Origin: UBA4292 sp002395865
GTDB lineage: Bacteria; Bacillota; Clostridia; Lachnospirales; Lachnospiraceae
Length of the DNA stretch: 64,000 nucleotides
NCBI GenBank assembly: GCA_946533395.1
Contig: CAMNBU010000004.1
Span: 22,325 to 86,324 of the forward strand
Direction of reading: 5' to 3'
The notes beneath the pieces were generated by a model. The model ran no database searches. It saw only the letters and a list, made by a program, of their open reading frames with translations, and had not been told where the DNA came from. Below are positions 1 to 8,974 of this stretch, piece by piece. Position 1 is the stretch's first letter; each line of letters starts with the position of its first letter. A program made the translations under genes and the position numbers.

Positions 1-314
1 ACTATGGATTTGCCTTCACCATAAATGGCCAGAAGCGTCCGCCCGCCCTGAGCGCTCGTCTCAAGCAGTATTATGTTCTCCGGCTTTATATACCCGCTGT
101 CCGACTTCAGCGTTCTGACACCCACAGCCTCATCGCTTATAAGAAAAAGCCTGAAGTCGCTGTAAATGACAAAGCATATGATGCCCGCGCAAAACAGTAT
201 CGCCACATAGAGGCCATAGCGGTAAAATGCAGCGATGAGCGCACCGGCCACGGCCACTCCCGCTATAAAGCCCAGAGTCTGAAATGGAGTGTAGTATCCG
301 TAGTATTTTTTCAT
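1..314 (-). CDS. Partial small membrane protein (C-terminus outside window)
   Basis: An open frame runs from an ATG at 314 to the window edge, giving at least 104 residues. The start reads MKKYYGYYTPFQTLGF and is followed by two hydrophobic segments (about residues 13-28 and 35-50). The rest is a soluble part with alternating beta-like stretches (RLFLISDEAVGVRT, NIILLETS). Two close membrane spans followed by a beta domain are typical of bacterial PH-like membrane proteins, but that is inference. The gene lies just beyond the terminator of the yajC operon on the same strand, so it probably has its own promoter. I do not recognise a named family. Confidence 0.6.
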   Translation of the reverse strand, partial: MKKYYGYYTPFQTLGFIAGVAVAGALIAAFYRYGLYVAILFCAGIICFVIYSDFRLFLISDEAVGVRTLKSDSGYIKPENIILLETSAQGGRTLLAIYGEGKSI

Positions 315-324
315 CTGACACTAT

Positions 325-350
325 AAAAACGGACTGCCTGAAGGCAGTCC
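325..350 (-). terminator. Rho-independent terminator after yajC
   Basis: Read on the minus strand, GGACTGCC-TTCA-GGCAGTCC forms a perfect 8-bp stem (331-350) followed by a GTTTTT run. It starts 7 bases after the yajC stop codon and closes the scfA-scfB-secDF-tgt-yajC run. Confidence 0.9.
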
Positions 351-356
351 ATAGGA

Positions 357-677
357 TTAATTAGCGCTGCCGCCCTCGGGCTTTTCGCTCTCAATGATGG
401 CCGACTTCTGCATGGGTATACGGCAGTTCTTGTTGTTGCCGAACTCCACGATCACGGTGTCCTCCGTGATGTCGATCACCACTCCGTAGAAGCCGGATGT
501 CGTGAGCACCGAATCGCCCACCTCAAGCTGTGCGAGCATCTCGCCCACCTTCTTCTGCTGCTTCTTCTGAGGTCTGATCATGAAGAAGTACAGAGCGCCG
601 ATGATGACCGCATACATGATGATAAGTGTGACGATACCGTTGCCGCCCGAAGCCTCTGTTGCAATTAAAAATCTCAT
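357..677 (-). CDS. yajC: Sec translocon accessory protein YajC
   Basis: 106 residues, the usual YajC size. It has one N-terminal transmembrane helix (about residues 14-34), then the family hallmark RPQKKQQKK, then a soluble domain with the pattern LEVGDSVLTTSGFYGVV found throughout the family. YajC is a single-span membrane protein that associates with SecDF and the SecYEG channel and supports protein export. It is the last gene of a run containing tgt and the fused secDF, the classic bacterial arrangement, and is followed at once by a strong terminator. Start chosen as the ATG giving the family N-terminus. Confidence 0.95.
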   Translation of the reverse strand: MRFLIATEASGGNGIVTLIIMYAVIIGALYFFMIRPQKKQQKKVGEMLAQLEVGDSVLTTSGFYGVVIDITEDTVIVEFGNNKNCRIPMQKSAIIESEKPEGGSAN

Positions 678-721
678 GTTTAATTCCTTTCCGTCTGAAC
701 CCCTTCCTCAGACTCTGTTCC

Positions 722-1852
722 TTATACGCCCTCCTCAAAGCCTGCCAGCTTCTCGCGCATGAATGACATATACCTGTGCTCTTCGATGGCAGCCCTTATC
801 TCGGACATTAAATTGTTGTAAAAATACAGATTGTGAAGCACGCAGAGTCTAAGCCCCAGCATCTCACCGGCCTTGAACAGGTGCCTTATATATGCTCTGG
901 AATATCTTCTGCAGGCAGGACAGGAGCATCCCTCTTCGAGGGGCCTGTCGTCCGTCTCGTACTTTTTGTTGTTGATGTTCAACCTGCCCCGGCTCGTATA
1001 TACATGGCCGTGGCGGCCGTTTCTCGAAGGGTACACACAGTCGAAGAAATCGACTCCTCTGGCCACCGCCTCGAGTATATTTGCGGGAGTGCCGACTCCC
1101 ATGAGATATGTCGGCTTGTTCTGCGGCAGGAAGGGCACGACCTCGTCGAGTATGTTGTACATCTGCTCGTGCGTCTCTCCCACAGCCAGTCCTCCGACAG
1201 CGTAGCCCGGAAGATCGAGCTTAACGATCTCCTTCGCGTGGGCGATCCTGATCTCGGGGATAACACCGCCCTGATTGATACCGAAGAGCATCTGCTCCTT
1301 GTTGATGGTATCCGGGAGGGAGTTCAGTCTGTCCATCTCCGCCTTGCAGCGGTACAGCCATCTGGTCGTTCGATCCACCGAGGCCGTGATGTAATCCCGC
1401 TCGGCGAGAGCCGGGGGGCACTCGTCGAAAGCCATGGCGATGGTGGAAGCCAGATTGCTCTGTATCCTCATGCTCTCCTCGGGCCCCATAAATATCCTGT
1501 GTCCGTCGATATGGGACTGAAAGGTGACTCCCTCCTCGCGTATCTTTCTGAGACCCGCCAAAGAGAACACCTGAAATCCGCCCGAGTCGGTGAGTATCGG
1601 TCTGTTCCAGCTCATGAAGCGGTGGAGTCCTCCCATCTGCTTCACTATCTCATCGCCGGGGCGCACGTGCAGGTGATAGGTATTCGAAAGCTCCACCTGC
1701 GTCCCTATCTCCTCGAGATCCTGCGTGGATACGGCGCCTTTGATGGCTGCCACTGTACCCACATTCATGAATACGGGTGTCTCGACCGTGCCATGCACCG
1801 TGTGGAGCCGGCCTCTTTTGGCCGCTCCGTCTGTAGTCAGAAGTTCATACAT
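722..1852 (-). CDS. tgt: Queuine/preQ1 tRNA-guanine transglycosylase
   Basis: About 376 residues. Exchanges guanine 34 of GUN-anticodon tRNAs for the queuosine precursor preQ1 in bacteria. Visible signatures: the DSGGFQVFSLAG active-site region, the GVGTPANILEAV segment, the FFDCVYPSRNGRHGH block that recognises tRNA, and the zinc site CSCPACRRYSRAYIRH near the C-terminus. A TTG three codons upstream (1861) has an AAGGA at better spacing, but family members begin MYxLL, so the ATG at 1852 is preferred; the choice is not certain. It follows secDF by about 9 bases and precedes yajC, a widespread gene order. Confidence 0.94.
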   Translation of the reverse strand: MYELLTTDGAAKRGRLHTVHGTVETPVFMNVGTVAAIKGAVSTQDLEEIGTQVELSNTYHLHVRPGDEIVKQMGGLHRFMSWNRPILTDSGGFQVFSLAGLRKIREEGVTFQSHIDGHRIFMGPEESMRIQSNLASTIAMAFDECPPALAERDYITASVDRTTRWLYRCKAEMDRLNSLPDTINKEQMLFGINQGGVIPEIRIAHAKEIVKLDLPGYAVGGLAVGETHEQMYNILDEVVPFLPQNKPTYLMGVGTPANILEAVARGVDFFDCVYPSRNGRHGHVYTSRGRLNINNKKYETDDRPLEEGCSCPACRRYSRAYIRHLFKAGEMLGLRLCVLHNLYFYNNLMSEIRAAIEEHRYMSFMREKLAGFEEGV

Positions 1853-1861
1853 TTGTATCAA

Positions 1862-4120
1862 TTATTTATTATCCTTAGCGGCTGCTGCCTTGCTTCTCCA
1901 TGTGTAAAGCGCGTACCAGAGATTGCCGGCTACGCATACAGATGAATATGTACCGCATACTATACCTACGATCAGCGGCAGTGCAAACTCCCTGATGGAG
2001 GAAACGCCCATGATCGCAAGTATAACTACAGTCACAAGAGTCGTGAGAGAGGTATTGATGCTTCGCGTCATCGTCTGTGTAATGGACTTGTTGGTCACAT
2101 CCGCCACAGTCATTCCCTTGCCGACGAGCTTCAGGTTCTCCCTGATACGGTCAAAGATGACGATCGTGGCATTTATCGAGTAACCCACTATCGTGAGCAT
2201 GCACGCGATAAACGTCGTGCCGACCGACCACTTGAGAAACGCGTAGAAGAGAAGCACCACTATAACGTCATGCACAAGTGCAAGCACAGAGCCCAAACCG
2301 AAGGAGATATCCTTGAACCTCACGCTGATGTACAGAAGCATGCACAGTGTAGCTATCGCTACGGAAATGAGTGCGTTGCGTCTCATCTCATTGCCGACTG
2401 TAGCGGAGATGTTCTCCATCTCCACGCTGTCCGAATCCACCGAAAGCTTGTCGGAAAGTGCCTTTAAGACCTTCTCTCTCTCCTCCTGGGAAAGAGTCTT
2501 GGTCTTTAGAACGATCTGATTGCTCTCATTAACAGTATTGGCGCGAATATCGGCCGTTGTGATACCGAGCGCCTCGGCTACTACCGGCTTGATATTGGTA
2601 TCGATGTAGTTGAGATCCACAGCCTCCTTAAGCTCGATGGTCGAGCTGGTACCGCCGATGAAATCGATGTTGTAGTTGAGCATGTAGCCGGTCGACGCGT
2701 TGTAGATAAGGCATACGGCAGCGGCTATGATGGCCAGACCGGATATGCCGAAGAAGATGCCCCTCTTACCGACGAAGTTGATAGCCTTCTTCTCCTTCTC
2801 GGTTCCGTAGAAGCCCTGCTTTCTCCAACCGATCGCTACAAAAGAGTTCAGGATGAGCTTCGTGATCACAAGCGCTGTGAACATCGAGAGGATAATACCT
2901 ATAGCCAGTGTTGAAGCAAATCCCTTTATCGTACCGGTGCCCATGATGAAGAGCACTGCGGCAGCGATGAGTGTTGTGATATTGCCGTCGAGGATGGCTG
3001 AAAGAGCCTTGTCGAAACCGGTCTTAACAGCCGTTCTGACCGAAACTCCCTTGCCGAGCTCCTCACGGATACGTGCGAATATGATGACATTGGCATCGAC
3101 CGCCATACCGATCGAAAGTATGACGCCGGCGATACCGGGAAGTGTGAGCGTCACACGGAACGCGCTCATTATCACGATATCGAGACCGGTGTAAAGAATA
3201 AGTGCAAGTGAAGATGCCACGCCGAGCAGTCTGTAGACGATAAGCATGAACACGATGATGCACGCTATACCGATGGCGCCTGCGATGATGGATGTCTTGA
3301 TGGCGCTCTCACCCAGCTTGGCGCCGACGACATTTGAGCGGACCTCCTCAAGCTCGAGGGGAACGGCACCGATTCTTATGATGGTAGCAAGCTCGCCTGC
3401 CCTGTCATAGTCCTCCATACCAGTGATGACTGCGCTTCCGTCAGTGATGGCAGCGTTCACACTGGGCACGCTTACGAACTGGCCGTCATAGTAGATGGCG
3501 ATGCTCTCGCCGCCCGCGTAAGCCTTCTGTGTGGCATCCGCGAACTTCTTTGTGCCCTCGTCGTTGAGCTTCAGTGTAACCACATACTCGATCTTGCCCG
3601 TGGTCTGGTTCTTCTGGCTTCCGGCCATGGCCTCAGCCACATCGGTACCGGTTATTACTATGGAACCGTTGTCGAGAAGTGTCTGAAGGCTGTAGTTGAG
3701 CGTGTAACCTGTGGAATAATTGTAGGAATAGTTCTCTTTGCCTGAAGCATCCTTCTGAGCAATGAAATACAGAGAACCCGGGGATCCCAGATCCTCAAGG
3801 ATCTTGTTTGCGTCCGTAACGTCCGGGATGTCCACATTGATTCTGTTGGTACCCTCGCGGTATACCTCCGCCTCGGATGAGTACACCTGCGCACGCTGCA
3901 GGAGCTTGTAGATGGTGTCGTCCATCTCGGTCTGGCCGGGAGTCTCGTCTCCGACCACCTGATAAGTGATACTGACACCGCCGGCAAGATCGAGTCCTAA
4001 GCTGATGTCATTGATGCTTCCCGTGCCCTTTGCTCCGATGCCTGAAAATGCCACATATGTTATGGCAGCTATGGCAATGATGATGAGCAGAAGGCTCAGG
4101 GTTCCCTTTGATTTGTTCAT
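1862..4120 (-). CDS. secDF: Fused protein-export membrane protein SecDF
   Basis: 752 residues, a SecD and SecF fusion in one chain. The SecD half carries the N-terminal helix, the LGLDLAGG motif, the large extracytoplasmic P1 region and a six-helix membrane bundle containing GMAVDANVIIFARIREEL. The SecF half carries the DFIGGTS motif and the second bundle with VGYSINATIVIFDRIREN. These are RND-type subunits that use the proton or sodium gradient to pull exported proteins through SecYEG. The ATG at 4120 is chosen because AAAGG sits 7 bases upstream; it lies 2 bases past the scfB stop, suggesting translational coupling. SecDF fusions are known in Firmicutes. Confidence 0.95.
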   Translation of the reverse strand: MNKSKGTLSLLLIIIAIAAITYVAFSGIGAKGTGSINDISLGLDLAGGVSITYQVVGDETPGQTEMDDTIYKLLQRAQVYSSEAEVYREGTNRINVDIPDVTDANKILEDLGSPGSLYFIAQKDASGKENYSYNYSTGYTLNYSLQTLLDNGSIVITGTDVAEAMAGSQKNQTTGKIEYVVTLKLNDEGTKKFADATQKAYAGGESIAIYYDGQFVSVPSVNAAITDGSAVITGMEDYDRAGELATIIRIGAVPLELEEVRSNVVGAKLGESAIKTSIIAGAIGIACIIVFMLIVYRLLGVASSLALILYTGLDIVIMSAFRVTLTLPGIAGVILSIGMAVDANVIIFARIREELGKGVSVRTAVKTGFDKALSAILDGNITTLIAAAVLFIMGTGTIKGFASTLAIGIILSMFTALVITKLILNSFVAIGWRKQGFYGTEKEKKAINFVGKRGIFFGISGLAIIAAAVCLIYNASTGYMLNYNIDFIGGTSSTIELKEAVDLNYIDTNIKPVVAEALGITTADIRANTVNESNQIVLKTKTLSQEEREKVLKALSDKLSVDSDSVEMENISATVGNEMRRNALISVAIATLCMLLYISVRFKDISFGLGSVLALVHDVIVVLLFYAFLKWSVGTTFIACMLTIVGYSINATIVIFDRIRENLKLVGKGMTVADVTNKSITQTMTRSINTSLTTLVTVVILAIMGVSSIREFALPLIVGIVCGTYSSVCVAGNLWYALYTWRSKAAAAKDNK

Positions 4121-4122
4121 CG

Positions 4123-5586
4123 TTATACCTTTCCGCTGCAATCTTCCTCGCAGCTCTCACATCCGGGCTTACCGTCCGTCTGCAGATCCGCAAGCGCAGC
4201 CTTTATCATAATCGCGCACTCGATCCTCTTCTTCTGCATCGTGCAGCCGATATCGTACGCGTCATTGATCTTTCCGTGGAAGTTATATGAGTTCGCGGCG
4301 CAGCCTCCGCTGCAATAGAACCTTGCGAAGCACTCGCGGCATTTGTCCTTGGCGTAGACATTGCAGAGCTTGAACTCATCGCTGATCTCGGGCTTTTTGA
4401 TGCCCTCGAATACATTGCCCAGAAGGAAATCGTCCTTGCCGACGAACTGGTGGCAGGGGTAGAGATCACCCCAAGGCGTTACAGCCAGATACTCGCAGCC
4501 CGCGCCGCAGCCCGAGAGACGCTTTATGACACAGGGTCCCTGGTCGAGATCGATCATGAAGTGGAAGAAGTTGAAGCCTCTGCCCTCTCTTGCCCTGTTC
4601 ACGCACTCCACAGCCAGTCTGTCGTACTCCTCGCAGATCTGCGGCAGATCCTCCTCGCGGATGGCGTAATCATCCTCGGGGGAAGCCACCACGGGCTCGA
4701 CAGACATGTGCTTAAAGCCCAGATCCGCAAAATGCAGCACATCCTGCGAGAAATCCAGATTATAGTGAGTGAATGTGCCGCGCACATAGTAGCTCTTCTC
4801 GCCGCGGCTCTTCGCGAACTTCTGAAACTTGGGAACGATGATGTCGTAGCTGCTCGCGCCGTTTTTGCTCCTCACGGGGCGCATCCTGTCGTTCACCTCG
4901 CGTCTTCCGTCGAGGGAAAGAACGACATTGCTCATCTCGCGGTTGCAGAATTCCATGATCTCATCGTTTAGCAGCACACCGTTGGTCGTGAGAGTAAAGC
5001 GGAACTTCTTATTGTTCTTCTCCTCTATGGACCTTCCGTACTCCACCAGACGCTTCACCACATCCCAGTTCATGGTGGGCTCTCCGCCGAAGAAGTCGAC
5101 CTCGAGATTCCTTCTGTTTCCCGAAGAAGCCACGAGGAAATCCAGAGCCTGCTTTCCCACCTCGTAGCTCATGAGAGCACGTCTTCCGTGGTACTCGCCC
5201 TCCTCCGCGAAGCAGTATTTGCACGCCAGGTTGCAGTCATGGGCGATGTGCAGGCACAGAGCCTTCACTATGGTCTGCCTCTTCTTGAAGTCGATGACCA
5301 TATCCCTGTAGGTGTCCTCCGAGAACAGCAGTCCGTTCTCTATGAGGCTGTCGATATCCGCAAGAGCCTCATCCACTTCCCCGCCGTCATAGCTCGTAAG
5401 GGCAGCCTTTACTGCAGCTTTATCATATTTTTCCTTTCCGTTTTCGTCCATGGCCGCGATCGCGTCATACACAAGATCGTCCACCACATGGACGGAGCCG
5501 GAATTGATATCCATTACGATATTATAACCGTTGTTTTTATACTGATGAATCTGTGACATACCACAAAAAGGGATGCCGCGGCTCAC
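4123..5586 (-). CDS. scfB: SCIFF peptide maturase, radical SAM/SPASM thioether synthase
   Basis: 487 residues. The N-terminal part (IHQYKNNGYNIVMDINSGSVHVV) resembles the peptide-binding region of SCIFF maturases. The radical SAM cluster motif is C118-x3-C122-x2-C125 (CNLACKYC), followed by FFGGEPTMNW, and there is a C-terminal SPASM domain with many cysteines (YPCHQF, CRECFARFYCSGGC). Known family role: makes Cys-to-Thr sactionine/ranthionine cross-links in the six-cysteine SCIFF peptide. The peptide gene lies 41 bases upstream. The GTG at 5586 has a strong GGAGGAGGG about 8 bases before it; the ATG at 5559 gives the more usual N-terminus but has no good ribosome site, so GTG is preferred. 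Confidence 0.93.
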   Translation of the reverse strand: MSRGIPFCGMSQIHQYKNNGYNIVMDINSGSVHVVDDLVYDAIAAMDENGKEKYDKAAVKAALTSYDGGEVDEALADIDSLIENGLLFSEDTYRDMVIDFKKRQTIVKALCLHIAHDCNLACKYCFAEEGEYHGRRALMSYEVGKQALDFLVASSGNRRNLEVDFFGGEPTMNWDVVKRLVEYGRSIEEKNNKKFRFTLTTNGVLLNDEIMEFCNREMSNVVLSLDGRREVNDRMRPVRSKNGASSYDIIVPKFQKFAKSRGEKSYYVRGTFTHYNLDFSQDVLHFADLGFKHMSVEPVVASPEDDYAIREEDLPQICEEYDRLAVECVNRAREGRGFNFFHFMIDLDQGPCVIKRLSGCGAGCEYLAVTPWGDLYPCHQFVGKDDFLLGNVFEGIKKPEISDEFKLCNVYAKDKCRECFARFYCSGGCAANSYNFHGKINDAYDIGCTMQKKRIECAIMIKAALADLQTDGKPGCESCEEDCSGKV

Positions 5587-5627
5587 CGCAGCAACCCTCC
5601 TCCGTTTATTGCTTTCTGACCTGCTGA

Positions 5628-5777
5628 TTACTTGTTTGCTTCATTCTCGCAGCTCTGATTACCTACTGTGCAGCTTGTCTTGCATGCGCTCTGGCATGAT
5701 GTCTGGCACTCGCCGCAGCCTGCGTGAGCAGCTGTCTCCTTAAGGCTCTTCTTGGTGATGGTCTTGATTCTCTCCAT
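5628..5777 (-). CDS. scfA: SCIFF six-cysteine ranthipeptide precursor
   Basis: 49 residues. A leader, MERIKTITKKSLKETAAHAG, is followed by a core with six cysteines at 21, 24, 28, 32, 36 and 43 (CGEC-QTSC-QSAC-KTSC-TVGNQSC). This is the near-invariant SCIFF peptide ('six cysteines in forty-five residues') of Clostridia. The neighbouring ScfB is expected to form thioether links between core cysteines and threonines. The ATG at 5777 has GGAGG with 9-base spacing, and a consensus promoter lies about 50 bases upstream, so strong expression is expected. The biological role of mature SCIFF is still poorly understood. Confidence 0.94.
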   Translation of the reverse strand: MERIKTITKKSLKETAAHAGCGECQTSCQSACKTSCTVGNQSCENEANK

Positions 5778-5825
5778 TTTATTATACCTCCGTGATATTT
5801 CACTTTTTTCCAAAAACATCGCTTT

Positions 5826-5854
5826 ATTATATACTGCTTATCCGCCCGTGTCAA
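5826..5854 (-). promoter_or_regulatory. Consensus sigma-A promoter for scfA operon
   Basis: On the minus strand TTGACA (5854-5849), 17 bases, TATAAT (5831-5826): both hexamers match consensus perfectly. It begins within 10 bases of the deacetylase stop codon and drives scfA-scfB-secDF-tgt-yajC. Confidence 0.9.
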
Positions 5855-5862
5855 CCGGATTT

Positions 5863-7350
5863 TTAATCTATCACATACCCCTCCGGTACGGGAACGCCCT
5901 TGACCGGCTGGGGCCTTGCGCTGTCCCACACCTTTTTCGCGTCGATCAGATCGCTAAGAAGATCGCGGTAACCGCACACAGCCTCGAAAAGTCTGGTGCC
6001 GTCGATATTTCTGCGGCCAGTGCGCACATACTGCGCGCCGATCTGCGTCCAGTACTCGGACGAGTCCACATTGCAGTAGTATTTGAAGCCAAGCGAGTCC
6101 GCGTGCTCGTACTTGGCGAGCGTCTCGGGGTACTGGTGCCCCTCGGCGGTGTCGGTGTACATCCTCCAGGTACCGATGTCATCCCCCTTCGGGTAGATCA
6201 GTATATCACAGGGTCCGATAATGGGTATTACCTCATCATACCACAGGTCTATGTCCTTTTCGAAGTTCTCGTAGCTCTGGTTCTTGCCCATGCCCCTGTG
6301 CCCCCAGCCGTGGCACGCGAACAACCATCCGTCCGCCTTCAGCGCGTCCGCCACCTTCTTCGCCTCGGCGCGATCGCTCTCTATATCGGGGTTCACGTAT
6401 TTAAAGTCCTTGTTCTGTGTACTGTTCGCGCCGTATGAGTATTCGCTCGTGCGATATCCGAGCACACCCTCGTAACCTGTCAGGGCAATGATCCCCTTTG
6501 CTCCTCTGTACGAAAAGTCCGGGTGCTCGTCGATGAAATCATCCAGCAGCGGTATCATATCGTATGAGCCGTAGGACACGCTTCCGTCGCGGTTCACGTA
6601 CTCATTTACAACCTTGCCCCCCTCACCGATGACCAGCTTCTGTGCGTACCCGTCTCCCGTCATGTAGGCATAATAGCTCACATCGTCCTGACTCAGTATA
6701 AACGGCTTCTTACCTGGCGGCAGCATGATCGCGTTCTGCTTCATCTTCACGCCCTCCTCGGTCTCCTGCAGGCTCGCGATGTCATAGATGCTCACGAGCA
6801 CAAAGCCCCTCTCATACATCTCGGTAAGTATCTCATTAAACTCCGACACCGTGGTCATGACCTGATTGTAATTGTCGCTGTCCTCATCGCCGTCAAATGC
6901 CAGCTCCGTGTCCACCACGAGAGTGTGGAAGAATATGTGCGGTATCTTCGTATTGTCCGCCCATTTCACGCAGGTGTCACGCGCGCTTGCGTATCCTCCG
7001 ATGGCCTGCGTGAGCTTCACACTCCTGTCATAGCCGGGTATCGTCTGTATCAGGGCTATAGCAGCATCGTAGTCATACATCGCAGCCAGCCTGTCGGCCT
7101 CTGCGATCTCAGCCGCCCACTCCTCGCTCTTTGCCTCCTCTGTCGTAGTCTCTACAGGCTTTGTAGGCGCAGCCGTGGTACTCTTTGCCTCCTTCGTCTC
7201 ATCTATGCTCTCCAGCCCTCCGCTCAGATACACTATAAGAAAGACCGCCAGACACGCGGCCGCGGTCACGAACACCGCTATAAGCATGGCGCGAAGCTTT
7301 GCCATGCGTCTTCTTCTCCTGAGCTCTGCTTTGGTGGTTGTTAAACTCAT
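5863..7350 (-). CDS. Membrane-anchored polysaccharide deacetylase-like protein
   Basis: 495 residues. A basic N-terminus (RRRRRMAKLR) and one hydrophobic helix (about 21-43) form an uncleaved signal anchor, followed by a Thr/Pro-rich linker (STTAAPTKPVETTTEEAK, about 57-74). The extracellular part carries polysaccharide-deacetylase-like (carbohydrate esterase 4) features: FHTL (141-144), SQDDVSYYAYM with D222/D223, and a histidine cluster CHGWGHRGMG. The expected role is metal-dependent N- or O-deacetylation of a wall polysaccharide or peptidoglycan, but the metal-binding set is not classic, so activity is inferred. AGAGG precedes the ATG at proper spacing. It is transcribed alone, divergent from the CNNM gene. 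Confidence 0.75.
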   Translation of the reverse strand: MSLTTTKAELRRRRRMAKLRAMLIAVFVTAAACLAVFLIVYLSGGLESIDETKEAKSTTAAPTKPVETTTEEAKSEEWAAEIAEADRLAAMYDYDAAIALIQTIPGYDRSVKLTQAIGGYASARDTCVKWADNTKIPHIFFHTLVVDTELAFDGDEDSDNYNQVMTTVSEFNEILTEMYERGFVLVSIYDIASLQETEEGVKMKQNAIMLPPGKKPFILSQDDVSYYAYMTGDGYAQKLVIGEGGKVVNEYVNRDGSVSYGSYDMIPLLDDFIDEHPDFSYRGAKGIIALTGYEGVLGYRTSEYSYGANSTQNKDFKYVNPDIESDRAEAKKVADALKADGWLFACHGWGHRGMGKNQSYENFEKDIDLWYDEVIPIIGPCDILIYPKGDDIGTWRMYTDTAEGHQYPETLAKYEHADSLGFKYYCNVDSSEYWTQIGAQYVRTGRRNIDGTRLFEAVCGYRDLLSDLIDAKKVWDSARPQPVKGVPVPEGYVID

Positions 7351-7408
7351 ATCATACCTCTTTTGTGCGGATATTTTGCATCCGCTTAACGATAATGGTC
7401 CAAGACTG

Positions 7409-7438
7409 ATAATACTCCATCTACCCTCCCCTGGTCAA
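7409..7438 (-). promoter_or_regulatory. Promoter for the deacetylase gene
   Basis: Minus strand TTGACC (7438-7433), 18 bases, TATTAT (7414-7409), about 60 bases upstream of the ATG. Its -35 lies in an imperfect dyad shared with the divergent promoter. Confidence 0.7.
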
Positions 7439-7450
7439 GGAATTTCCTTC

Positions 7451-7479
7451 TTGACTTTTATGTAATGATATCGGATAAT
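7451..7479 (+). promoter_or_regulatory. Promoter for the CNNM transporter gene
   Basis: TTGACT (7451-7456), 17 bases, GATAAT (7474-7479). Predicted start of transcription near 7486. Confidence 0.75.
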
Positions 7480-7499
7480 ATTTTTTTAAATATCTGAAT

Positions 7500-7516
7500 A
7501 CGCGGATCGTCCGCGT
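7500..7516 (+). promoter_or_regulatory. Short leader hairpin before the CNNM gene
   Basis: ACGCGGA-TCG-TCCGCGT is a perfect 7-bp stem in the predicted 5' leader, 15 bases before the AGGAG ribosome site. There is no T-run, so it is not an obvious terminator. The leader of about 55 bases is too short for a known magnesium riboswitch. Function unknown. Confidence 0.5.
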
Positions 7517-7540
7517 TCAGCCTATCTACAGGAGAATTAG

Positions 7541-8827
7541 ATGGATACAGCCGACATTATCAGGGGCGTGGTGCTGGTGATACTTATCGCCATAAGCGCA
7601 TTCTTTTCATCCGCCGAGACCGCCCTTACCACAGTCAATAAAATAAAGCTCCGCTCTCTCGCAGAGAGCGGCAACAAAAGAGCCCGCACCGTTCTCGATA
7701 TCACGGAGAACTCGGGCAAGATGCTCTCAGCCATACTCATAGGCAACAACCTCGTGAACATCTCCGCCTCCTCCATTGCCACCGTTATGGCTGTAAATAT
7801 CATGGGAAGCGCAGGTGCCGGCGTAGCCACCGGTATACTCACATTTCTGCTGCTGATCTTCGGCGAAGTAACTCCGAAGAGGCTTGCCACGATCCACTCA
7901 GAGAAGCTCGCACTCAGAGCCGGAGGGATCATCAACGCTCTCATGACCGTGCTCACGCCATTCATATTTATCGTGAATGCCCTTTCCGCTCTTGTCCTTC
8001 GACTGACAGGCACCGACCCTGACGCGAAGTCGGACGCCATCACCGAGGAGGAGCTCATCACATTCCTCGACGTATCGCAGGAGGACGGCGTCATTGAAAA
8101 GGACGAGAAGAAGATGATAAACAACGTGGTGGACTTCGGCGACGCGGTCGCTAAGGACATCATGATCCCCCGCGAGGACATGTGCCTTCTGCCTATCGAT
8201 TCCAGCTACCAGAGGCTCCTCTTCGTCTTCAGGCGGGAGCATTTCACGCGCTATCCCATCTACGAGGACACACCCGACAATGTCATCGGCATCATCAACG
8301 TGAAGGATATCATGCTCGCGAACGACCCCGATGAGTTCGACCTGCGCGACTACATCAGAAAGCCACACTACACATACGAAAACAAAAAGCTCTCCGAGAT
8401 GCTCACGGAGATGCGCCAGAGCGGCGTGAACCTCACCATAATACTGAACGAGTATGGGAGCTGCTCGGGCATGGTCACCATGGAGGACCTTCTCGAGGAG
8501 ATCGTAGGCGATATCAGGGACGAGTACGATGAGGAGGAGCAGAACCTCATACGCGAGGTCGGTGAGAACGAATACCTTACCGAGGGTCACGTAAAGCTTG
8601 ATGACTTAAACGACCGTTTCGAGCTCTCACTCGAATCCCACGCCGAATACGACTCCCTCGGCGGTCTCGTCATAGAGCACCTTAATAAGATGCCGGCCGT
8701 TGGCGACGAGGTGCGATATGAAAATGTGCTCCTTCGCATTGAGAAGATGCAGCGCCGCCGCATCTCTCTCATCCGCATGACCATCCTCTCCGAAAAGGCA
8801 GATACTGTGGAGACTGTACAGGAATGA
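7541..8827 (+). CDS. CNNM/CorC-type transporter (DUF21, CBS pair, CorC_HlyC)
   Basis: 428 residues. The N-terminal DUF21/CNNM domain (about 1-180) has several membrane helices and family motifs (FFSSAETALT, GNNLVNI, FGEVTPKRLA). A CBS pair follows (PREDMCLLPIDSSYQRLL through GSCSGMVTMEDLLEEIVGDIRDEYD), then a C-terminal CorC_HlyC domain with YDSLGGLV. Known relatives (YhdP/YqhB, MpfA, CorC) export magnesium or cobalt, or regulate their levels; older annotation calls them hemolysins. AGGAG sits 6 bases before the ATG. It has its own promoter and no partner gene. Confidence 0.88.
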   Translation: MDTADIIRGVVLVILIAISAFFSSAETALTTVNKIKLRSLAESGNKRARTVLDITENSGKMLSAILIGNNLVNISASSIATVMAVNIMGSAGAGVATGILTFLLLIFGEVTPKRLATIHSEKLALRAGGIINALMTVLTPFIFIVNALSALVLRLTGTDPDAKSDAITEEELITFLDVSQEDGVIEKDEKKMINNVVDFGDAVAKDIMIPREDMCLLPIDSSYQRLLFVFRREHFTRYPIYEDTPDNVIGIINVKDIMLANDPDEFDLRDYIRKPHYTYENKKLSEMLTEMRQSGVNLTIILNEYGSCSGMVTMEDLLEEIVGDIRDEYDEEEQNLIREVGENEYLTEGHVKLDDLNDRFELSLESHAEYDSLGGLVIEHLNKMPAVGDEVRYENVLLRIEKMQRRRISLIRMTILSEKADTVETVQE

Positions 8828-8902
8828 TCTCCCACATAGCGCTGCATCTGCCATTTTAGGCAAAAACAGCGCCACTTTGTTTAATCATTTTTAACAATTT
8901 AC

Positions 8903-8931
8903 TTGCTTAAAATGATGTTTTATTGTATAAT
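8903..8931 (+). promoter_or_regulatory. Promoter for small membrane protein gene
   Basis: TTGCTT (8903-8908), 17 bases, TATAAT (8926-8931), about 45 bases before the ATG; the AAAGGAGG ribosome site follows. Confidence 0.8.
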
Positions 8932-8974
8932 CGGCTCGTAAATTATAAAACCACTATTCCAAAGGAGGAGTGTC

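Noticed and set aside
833..1945. A 370-codon open frame on the plus strand.
   Set aside because: It lies opposite tgt, which has clear family motifs; the frame is open only because of the GC-rich codon pattern of tgt. No ribosome site or known motif.
7486..7540. A magnesium riboswitch in front of the CNNM-type gene.
   Set aside because: The predicted leader is only about 55 bases, with one small hairpin; too short for M-box or ykoK-type elements.
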